NCBI GenBank assembly: GCA_001775255.1
Contig: MFCJ01000156.1
Location: 1 to 11,545, forward strand
Length of the DNA: 11,545 bases
Direction: 5' to 3'
From: Candidatus Dadabacteria bacterium RIFCSPHIGHO2_12_FULL_53_21
GTDB taxonomy: Bacteria; Desulfobacterota_D; UBA1144; Nemesobacterales; UBA2774
Notes under the pieces: model-generated
Told to the model about the DNA's origin: nothing
Database searches by the model: none
What the model saw: only the letters and a program-made list of their open reading frames with translations
Part shown: positions 7,089-11,545 of the stretch, in pieces
How positions within the stretch are numbered: position 1 is the first letter of the stretch
Layout of the letters: every line of letters starts with the position of its first letter
Made by a program: the position numbers and the translations under genes

Positions 7089-8162
7089 ATGGCAAACTTT
7101 GAGCTCGAAGACACAGGTATAGAACAAAAGGCGAGAATAAAAGTCATCGGCGCGGGCGGTGCCGGCGGCAACGCTATAAACGCAATGATAGAAAAGGGCC
7201 TCCACGGCGTCGAGTTTATCGTGACAAACACCGACGCGCAGGACCTGAGGAAATCCCTCGCATCCGCAAAAATCCAGATCGGCAGCAGGACCACCAAAGG
7301 GCTCGGCTCCGGCGGTAACCCCGTGCTCGGCAGGGAAGCCGCGATCGAAGACCAGGTCAAGATCGCTGAAGCGATCGAAGGCGCGGACATGGTATTCATC
7401 ACAGCGGGCATGGGAGGAGGCACCGGCACCGGGGCATCGCCCATCATCGCGCAGGTATCGAAAGAATGCGGCGCCCTCACTGTCGGCGTAGTTACGAGGC
7501 CATTCGGCTTCGAAGGTCCAAAGAGAAACAAGCAGGCTCACGCGGGTATAGAAAGCCTCGAAAAAGAAGTCGACACGCTGATCGTTATCCCGAACGACCG
7601 CCTGACGGAAGTGCACAAGATTACTATACTCGACGCGTTCAAGAGAGCCGACGAAGTCCTCCACCAGGCAGTGCGCGGTATATCGGACATAATCACGGGT
7701 ACGGGCTATATCAATGTGGACTTTGCCGACGTTAAGAGCATCATGGGCGAGAACGGCGGAAAGGCCCTCATGGGTACGGGCTACGCCGAGGGCAGCAACA
7801 GGGCGGTCGAAGCAGCCGAAGCCGCGATTACGAGCCCCTTACTCGAAGACATTTCGATCGACGGCGCGACGGGCATTCTCCTCAATGTAACCGCCTCTCC
7901 TGACTTTGGAATCGAGGAGCTCAACGAAGCCTGCAATTATATAAAGGACCGGGCTCACGAGGACGTAAACCTCATTTTCGGCTTGGTATTCAATCCCGAA
8001 TTCAAGGAATCTGTTCAGATTACGGTCATAGCGACCGGAATACAGAGCATCAGGAATCAGAATATAAAAAAGCTTGTGACAAAGCTCCCCACGGACATCG
8101 GTGAGGACGAGTTCGAAATCCCCGCTTTCATCCGGAGGCGCGGGTTTAAAGAAGGGCAGTAA
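7089..8162 (+). CDS. ftsZ: FtsZ, tubulin-like GTPase of the division ring
   Basis: FtsZ is the cytoplasmic GTPase that polymerises into the Z-ring. From the ATG at 7089 it has 357 residues. Seen: the glycine-rich loop VIGAGGAGGNAINAM (19-33), NTDAQDL (47-53), the tubulin signature AGMGGGTGTGASP (106-118), RPFGFEG (137-143), NDRL (169-172) and the T7 loop NVDFADVKSIM (209-219), whose acidic residues complete GTP hydrolysis in the neighbouring subunit. The globular core ends near VIATGIQS (313-320). The C-terminal peptide that binds FtsA is DEFEIPAFIRRRGF (340-353). Only about 19 residues separate the two, so the linker is short compared with the roughly 50 residues known in E. coli and B. subtilis. 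AUA use is lower than in ftsW (12 of 39 Ile codons), which may reflect stronger expression. It is the last gene of the + strand cluster. Confidence 0.98.
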   Translation: MANFELEDTGIEQKARIKVIGAGGAGGNAINAMIEKGLHGVEFIVTNTDAQDLRKSLASAKIQIGSRTTKGLGSGGNPVLGREAAIEDQVKIAEAIEGADMVFITAGMGGGTGTGASPIIAQVSKECGALTVGVVTRPFGFEGPKRNKQAHAGIESLEKEVDTLIVIPNDRLTEVHKITILDAFKRADEVLHQAVRGISDIITGTGYINVDFADVKSIMGENGGKALMGTGYAEGSNRAVEAAEAAITSPLLEDISIDGATGILLNVTASPDFGIEELNEACNYIKDRAHEDVNLIFGLVFNPEFKESVQITVIATGIQSIRNQNIKKLVTKLPTDIGEDEFEIPAFIRRRGFKEGQ

Positions 8163-8302
8163 GTAGAGGCTGATACGCGAAATATAATTCCGGGCTTACC
8201 CGAGTGAGGTTATGGGTTCACTTGGGGACTTTGTTAATTACCTCGATTCACAATTACCGAAATATTCTTATCTGTAGCGGGTTGAGCCGGTTATGGAATG
8301 GT
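8163..8302. other. Non-coding gap between convergent ftsZ and rsfS
   Basis: Both flanking operons end here, so one or two terminators are expected. I find no hairpin followed by a T-tract on either strand. Three small inverted repeats are present: CGGG/CCCG (8191-8194 with 8199-8202, loop CTTA); CGAGTGA/TCACTTG (8201-8207 with 8218-8224, seven pairs counting one G-U); and GAATG/CATTC (8296-8300 with 8304-8308), the last overlapping the rsfS stop. The first two overlap each other, so they could only be alternative folds. Base composition is more AT-rich than in the genes around it. The gap holds no credible small gene. Termination may be Rho-dependent or use these weak stems; that is inference. 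Confidence 0.5.
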
Positions 8303-8674
8303 TCATTCGGCGGCCTGCATTTCCTGAAGCGCGCCGGGTTTTTTCTTGATATCGTCTTCGAAAGACGTTTTTACACGGGGGGCGTCGATCCAGAGGCTCT
8401 CTATATCGTAGAATTTTCTGCTTGGTTCATAAAAGACGTGCGCGACAACGTCGGCGGAATCGATAAGCACCCAGTTCCCCTCCGAATACCCTTCAATCCC
8501 GATAACCTTTTCTCCCGCTTCATCGAGCGTCTTTTCTATATTATCTACTATAGTCTTTACGCCCCTTGTCGAATTCGCGCTGCAGACGAGGAAATAATCG
8601 GTTACGTCGCTTGTGGAGCCGACGTCGAGAAGCAAGGGATTGTCCGCCTTTTTCTCCCATGCCGCTTGAGCCAT
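8303..8674 (-). CDS. rsfS: RsfS (RsfA/Iojap family) ribosome silencing factor
   Basis: RsfS binds ribosomal protein L14 on the 50S subunit and blocks subunit joining when nutrients are scarce. From the ATG at 8674 the protein has 123 residues. Family features: NPLLLDVGSTSDVTDYFLVCSAN (12-34) matches the core strand-helix segment with the conserved D-(S/T)DYF pattern; STRGVKTIVDNIEKTL (35-50); GIEGYSEGNWVLIDSADVVAHVF (59-81), which holds the characteristic G-W-(V/L)-(D)-(D)-V-V-HVF run; and YDIESLW (89-95), the usual end of the family. A charged tail of about 28 residues (96-123) follows. The start is doubtful: this ATG omits most of the first family helix, whose likely residues (RKKALV) are encoded just upstream without a standard start codon. 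An AUA at 8701 is an alternative. It is the last gene of the - strand block, directly after nadD, a very common pairing in bacteria. Confidence 0.93.
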   Translation of the reverse strand: MAQAAWEKKADNPLLLDVGSTSDVTDYFLVCSANSTRGVKTIVDNIEKTLDEAGEKVIGIEGYSEGNWVLIDSADVVAHVFYEPSRKFYDIESLWIDAPRVKTSFEDDIKKKPGALQEMQAAE

Positions 8675-8697
8675 AACGAGAGCCTTCTTTCTTGAGT

Positions 8698-9399
8698 TTA
8701 TAGGTATTCCTCCGTTTTATAGATGTTGTTACTCAGAATGTACTCCTCAACGGATGCCGGGACGAGGTATTTGATCGACCTCCCTGACTTCACGTAACGC
8801 CTTATTTCCGTAGAAGATATTTCGAGGCCCCGTATCTTGGAAAAAGCAATTAATTTAGAGTTCTTATCTATGTAGAATCTCACGTCGTCTTTTTCTTTAT
8901 AATAACTAAAATCGTTTTCGAGGGCAAGCGGGAGTTTCGCTTCATTCGCGTCCGAATAACCGGGCCTCGTGATCACCGCGAAATTGGCCAGCCTGAATAG
9001 CCCCCTGTACTCCTTCCATGTCTCTATTTCCCCGAACAGCTCGTTTCCTACTATGAAATAATAGTCCGAATCCGGATTAAGCTCGTTCAGGTGCCTTAGC
9101 GTCTCCACGGTATAAGATAGAGTACTTTTCCCAAGCTCGTAATCGCATATGTCGAAGCGCGGGTTTTCCGCCACCGCGAGCCTCAGCATATCGAGCCTCT
9201 GTCCTGACGGTGTGGTATGTGTCGTGTTCTTATGAGGGGGGATGGCGGCAGGTATGAAGTACACCATGTCTAAAGAGAGCTGCTCTCTTATTTCCTCCGC
9301 TGCCCGCAGATGGCCCAAATGCACGGGATCGAAAGTCCCGCCGAACAGTCCCGCTCTCTCTTTTTTCTTATTATCCATCGCCTGGGTAAAGCATATCAT
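8698..9399 (-). CDS. nadD: NadD, nicotinate mononucleotide adenylyltransferase
   Basis: NadD adenylates nicotinate mononucleotide to deamido-NAD, the late common step of NAD synthesis, in the cytoplasm. The 233-residue frame has the nucleotidyltransferase signature GLFGGTFDPVHLGH (17-30), whose His residues bind the ATP phosphates, then PAAIPPHK (50-57), QRLDMLRLA (67-75), SYTVETLRHL (95-104), FIVGNELFGEIETW (115-128), TRPGY (144-148) and the C-terminal ISSTEIRRYVKSGRS (194-208) with YLVPASVEEYI (211-221). In most NadD proteins the GNE position reads G-x-D; here it is Glu. The first ATG at 9399 gives 16 residues before GLFGG, longer than usual; the ATG at 9378 (MDNKKKERAGLFGG) fits the family better. 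Neither has a convincing Shine-Dalgarno sequence. It starts 14 bases after ribD and its stop touches the rsfS region. Confidence 0.94.
   Translation of the reverse strand: MICFTQAMDNKKKERAGLFGGTFDPVHLGHLRAAEEIREQLSLDMVYFIPAAIPPHKNTTHTTPSGQRLDMLRLAVAENPRFDICDYELGKSTLSYTVETLRHLNELNPDSDYYFIVGNELFGEIETWKEYRGLFRLANFAVITRPGYSDANEAKLPLALENDFSYYKEKDDVRFYIDKNSKLIAFSKIRGLEISSTEIRRYVKSGRSIKYLVPASVEEYILSNNIYKTEEYL
8699..8713 (-). promoter_or_regulatory. Possible rsfS Shine-Dalgarno (GGAGG) paired with a non-standard AUA start
   Basis: Reading the - strand, GGAGG at 8713-8709 lies inside the last nadD codons (encoding Glu-Glu). Seven bases later comes ATA at 8701-8699, in the rsfS frame and overlapping the nadD TAA stop by two bases, much like the ATGA overlaps on the other strand. 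The in-frame stop TAA at 8719-8717 limits upstream extension, and no ATG, GTG, TTG or CTG exists between it and the ATG at 8674. The competing signal for that ATG is GAAGG, eight bases upstream of it. Which one is used cannot be decided here. Confidence 0.35.
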
Positions 9400-9413
9400 T
9401 TCTTTTGACGGTT

Positions 9414-10535
9414 TTATTTAGCCACATAGCCTTCGACCATAATCTCGTCGCCGAATTTCCTTATTTTCACCCTTTCTATGCCGAGGGAGTCTTTTATGCG
9501 GGAGACGCCCAGTTTGCCAATCATGCTCAAACCTTCGGCGCCTATGACCCTGGGCGCGTAAAAGAACACGACCTTATCCACGATCCCGCTCTTTAGAGCC
9601 AGCGCCGCAGTCGCGCTCCCCCCTTCGATAAGGAGACTCGTAATTTCATTCTTCCCGAGCTCGCGGACGAGTTCAATGAGACCTAAGTGTCCGTCCCTCC
9701 CGAGCCCGACCTCGATAATCCTTGCGCCTGCCCCTTCGAGCTTCTTACTCTTGACCCGGTCGTGCGATTTCCCCGTTACTATTATCACGCTATCATGGGC
9801 GGAGAATATTTTCGATTTAACCGGAGTCTTTAGCGTTCTATCGAGCACTACGGGCACGGGCTGCCTCCCGGCGTTCTTATAGAGCCTTACGTTCAGGCTC
9901 GGATCGTCTTTGAGGACCGTCCCTGTCCCGACCATGACCGCGTCCGCAAGGTTCCTCAATCTGTGTCCCATCTTTCTCTGCCTCTCGCTCCCTATCCATT
10001 TGGAGTCCCCCGTATGCGTCGCGATCTTCCCGTCGAGTGTGGCCGCGAGCTTGAGTGTCACGAACGGGGTGCCCGTGGTTATGTATTTGTTAAAGGCCTC
10101 GTTCAGCTCACAGGCCTTTTCCTCGAGCACGCCCGTAGTTACGCGGATGCCCGCGAGCTTAAGCGTTTTTACCCCTTTCCCGCTCACCCTCGGATTCGGG
10201 TCGAGCGCGCCGACGATCACTTCCCCGACACCCTTCTCTATAACCGCGTCCGTGCAGGGCGGGGTCTTCTTCTCCCTGTGGCAGCAGGGCTCGAGCGATA
10301 CGTAAAGGGTCGAACCCCCGACGTCCTGTCCTTTCCTCCCGGCGTCGATGAATGCCTCGATCTCGGCGTGCGGGAGCCCCGCCTTCCTGTGGTAACCCTT
10401 CCCTATGATCTTCCCCCTCTTTACGAGGACCGCCCCCACGAGCGGGTTCGGGCTCGTCATCCCTTCCCCCTTTTTGGCGAGGCTTATTGCGAGAGACATG
10501 TACTTTTCGTGCGGTTCCTTTTTCATACGATTCAT
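9414..10535 (-). CDS. ribD: RibD, bifunctional riboflavin deaminase/reductase
   Basis: RibD carries out two consecutive steps of riboflavin synthesis: zinc-dependent deamination of the GTP-derived diaminopyrimidine, then NADPH-dependent reduction of the ribosyl side chain. The 373-residue protein contains both domains. The N-terminal deaminase (about 8-150) has PNPLVGAV (29-36), HAE (56-58, zinc His and catalytic Glu) and PCCHREKKTPPC (83-94), with zinc cysteines Cys84 and Cys94; this loop is one residue longer than the common PCCHxGRTPPC form. The C-terminal reductase (about 155-373) has LKLAATLDGKIA (161-172), SKWIGS (178-183), MVGTGTVLKDDPSLNVR (201-217) and LLIEGGSATA (301-310). ATGs at 10535 and 10526 both fit the N-terminus; the second gives the more typical length and neither has a clear ribosome binding site. 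No other rib gene is in the window. It lies between ftsY and nadD, probably co-transcribed. Confidence 0.95.
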   Translation of the reverse strand: MNRMKKEPHEKYMSLAISLAKKGEGMTSPNPLVGAVLVKRGKIIGKGYHRKAGLPHAEIEAFIDAGRKGQDVGGSTLYVSLEPCCHREKKTPPCTDAVIEKGVGEVIVGALDPNPRVSGKGVKTLKLAGIRVTTGVLEEKACELNEAFNKYITTGTPFVTLKLAATLDGKIATHTGDSKWIGSERQRKMGHRLRNLADAVMVGTGTVLKDDPSLNVRLYKNAGRQPVPVVLDRTLKTPVKSKIFSAHDSVIIVTGKSHDRVKSKKLEGAGARIIEVGLGRDGHLGLIELVRELGKNEITSLLIEGGSATAALALKSGIVDKVVFFYAPRVIGAEGLSMIGKLGVSRIKDSLGIERVKIRKFGDEIMVEGYVAK

Positions 10536-10549
10536 TAATACAAATTCAT

Positions 10550-10574
10550 ATTATAAAGCGACGGTGTATGTCAA
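10550..10574 (-). promoter_or_regulatory. Possible promoter for ribD-nadD-rsfS, overlapping the ftsY stop
   Basis: On the - strand, TTGACA (10574-10569) is a perfect -35 consensus and contains the ftsY TGA stop. TATAAT (10555-10550) is a perfect -10 consensus. The spacer is only 13 bases, well short of the usual 16-18, so the two boxes may not work together. With an 18-base spacer the alternative -10 would be TATGAA, matching four of six. The ftsY-ribD gap is AT-rich. I regard this as a suggestive coincidence that could give the last three genes extra transcription. Confidence 0.3.
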
Positions 10575-11545
10575 TGCACAGATTCTTCACCGGAGTAAAA
10601 CAGGGCTTCGACGAATTCATCGGCGTTGAACTCCCGGAGGTCGCTCAGGCTCTCGCCTATACCTATATATTTGACGGGGATATTCAGCTCGTCGGCGATA
10701 GCCACTATCACGCCCCCCTTCGCCGTCCCGTCTAACTTCGTGAGCACTATGCCCGTTACGTCGAGGGCCTCGTTGAACATCTTCGCCTGCTGGATTGCGT
10801 TCTGCCCCGTGGTCGCGTCGAGCACGAGGAGGGTTTCGTTAGGCGCCTCGGCGAGCTCGCGGGATATCACCCTCTTCATTTTCTTTATCTCTTCCATGAG
10901 GTTCCCTTTCGTGTGGAGCCTCCCCGCGGTGTCTATGATAAGCACGTCGGTCCCGCGGGCCGAGGCCGCTTTCACGGCGTCGAACGCGACCGCGGACGGG
11001 TCGGCCCCGCTCTGCCCCTTGATGAAATCCGATCCCACACGCTTCGACCAGATTTCGAGTTGCTCGGTGGCGGCCGCCCTGAACGTATCCCCCGCCGCGA
11101 CCATCACGCTCAGGTTCTCCTTCTTAAGCCTGTTCGCGAGCTTACCTATCGTAGTCGTTTTTCCCACCCCGTTCACCCCGGCTACCATAATGACGTAGGG
11201 CTTTGTGCTGATGCGTATCGGGCTGCCCTCCGCTGTTTTCAGTATCCTCAGTATCTCTTCCTTGAGCGCCCCGGTTATAGCGTCCGCGTCCCGGAGCGAT
11301 TTTTTCTGTATGGCCGCCCCTATCCTTTCCCTGAGCTTCATCGTAGTCCCTACGCCAATATCGGCCATAATAAGCGTTTCTTCGAAGTCGTCCCATACGC
11401 TTTCGTCTATCTCTTTTTTGGAGAGTACTTCACCGAGCCTGCCGAATAGCCCGGTATGGGTCTTGGACAGGCCCTTCCTGAGCCTCGCGAAAAGCCCTTC
11501 CTTTGTTTCCTCGGGCTCTTCTACAGCCGCCGTTACCTCTTCCCC
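10571..11545 (-). CDS. ftsY: FtsY, signal recognition particle receptor GTPase (5' end outside window)
   Basis: FtsY is the SRP receptor: it docks ribosome-SRP complexes at the inner membrane and forms a composite GTPase with Ffh. The frame is open to the right edge, so the true start lies outside; the ATG at 11368 is internal. Of 324 visible residues, the first 17 are acidic (the end of the variable A domain). Next comes the N domain with GLFARLRKGLSKTHTG (17-32), a conserved lipid-binding-type helix, and MADIGVGTT (60-68). The G domain has the P-loop GVNGVGKTTTIGKLA (123-137), DTFRAAATEQLE (153-164), DTAGRLHTK (205-213), TKLDGTAKGG (269-278) and the closing GIGESLSDLREF (295-306). DTFRAAATEQLE and the closing motif separate FtsY from Ffh, and no M domain follows. 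It leads the visible - strand block, 35 bases before ribD. Confidence 0.97.
   Translation of the reverse strand, partial: GEEVTAAVEEPEETKEGLFARLRKGLSKTHTGLFGRLGEVLSKKEIDESVWDDFEETLIMADIGVGTTMKLRERIGAAIQKKSLRDADAITGALKEEILRILKTAEGSPIRISTKPYVIMVAGVNGVGKTTTIGKLANRLKKENLSVMVAAGDTFRAAATEQLEIWSKRVGSDFIKGQSGADPSAVAFDAVKAASARGTDVLIIDTAGRLHTKGNLMEEIKKMKRVISRELAEAPNETLLVLDATTGQNAIQQAKMFNEALDVTGIVLTKLDGTAKGGVIVAIADELNIPVKYIGIGESLSDLREFNADEFVEALFYSGEESVH

Noticed and set aside
8204..8695. 163-codon + strand open frame running through the convergent gap and antisense to rsfS
   Set aside because: Most of it is the reverse of the rsfS coding frame; the GTG start lacks a Shine-Dalgarno sequence and the product has no recognisable features.
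10254..10286. One-residue longer zinc loop in RibD (PCCHREKKTPPC)
   Set aside because: Both zinc cysteines, the HAE motif and the TPPC end are intact; loops of this length are known to me in other RibD proteins, so it is noted only in the gene entry.
1..11545. Search for mobile elements, CRISPR arrays, tRNA, rRNA, riboswitches and phage genes
   Set aside because: Nearly every base is in a recognisable housekeeping gene. In particular I see no FMN riboswitch before ribD, since the gap there is only 35 bases.

Overview
The window is a conserved housekeeping region from a Gram-negative-type bacterium. Two gene blocks face each other. On the + strand is the distal half of a division and cell wall (dcw) cluster: murD (5' end cut off) - ftsW - murG - murC - murB - ftsQ - ftsA - ftsZ. 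On the - strand, read from the right edge, is ftsY (5' end cut off) - ribD - nadD - rsfS. The blocks converge on a non-coding gap of about 140 bases at 8163-8302.

The + strand genes are tightly packed. murD/ftsW overlap by 41 bases, ftsW/murG and murC/murB by an ATGA, murG/murC by one base, murB/ftsQ by 11 and ftsQ/ftsA by 8. Only ftsZ has a real leader (38 bases) with a strong Shine-Dalgarno sequence. This suggests one translationally coupled mRNA. It would carry the last cytoplasmic and membrane steps of peptidoglycan precursor synthesis (MurC, MurB, MurD, MurG), the septal glycan polymerase FtsW, the divisome linker FtsQ, and the Z-ring pair FtsA and FtsZ. No ddl lies between murB and ftsQ, where many bacteria have it.

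The - strand block combines protein targeting (FtsY, SRP receptor), riboflavin synthesis (RibD), NAD synthesis (NadD) and ribosome silencing (RsfS). Spacings are 35 bases (ftsY-ribD), 14 bases (ribD-nadD) and about zero (nadD-rsfS), so it is probably an operon. A possible extra promoter lies just before ribD.

The DNA is moderately GC-rich, yet AUA is a common isoleucine codon and AGG/AGA are common arginine codons. A Desulfobacterota-like or candidate-phylum bacterium would fit, but nothing here fixes the phylum. I see no mobile element, CRISPR array, tRNA, rRNA, phage gene or broken gene, and no undescribed system. The points most worth checking are a possible AUA start for rsfS, the short FtsZ linker, the difference in AUA use between ftsW and ftsZ, and a Glu in a NadD position that is usually Asp.
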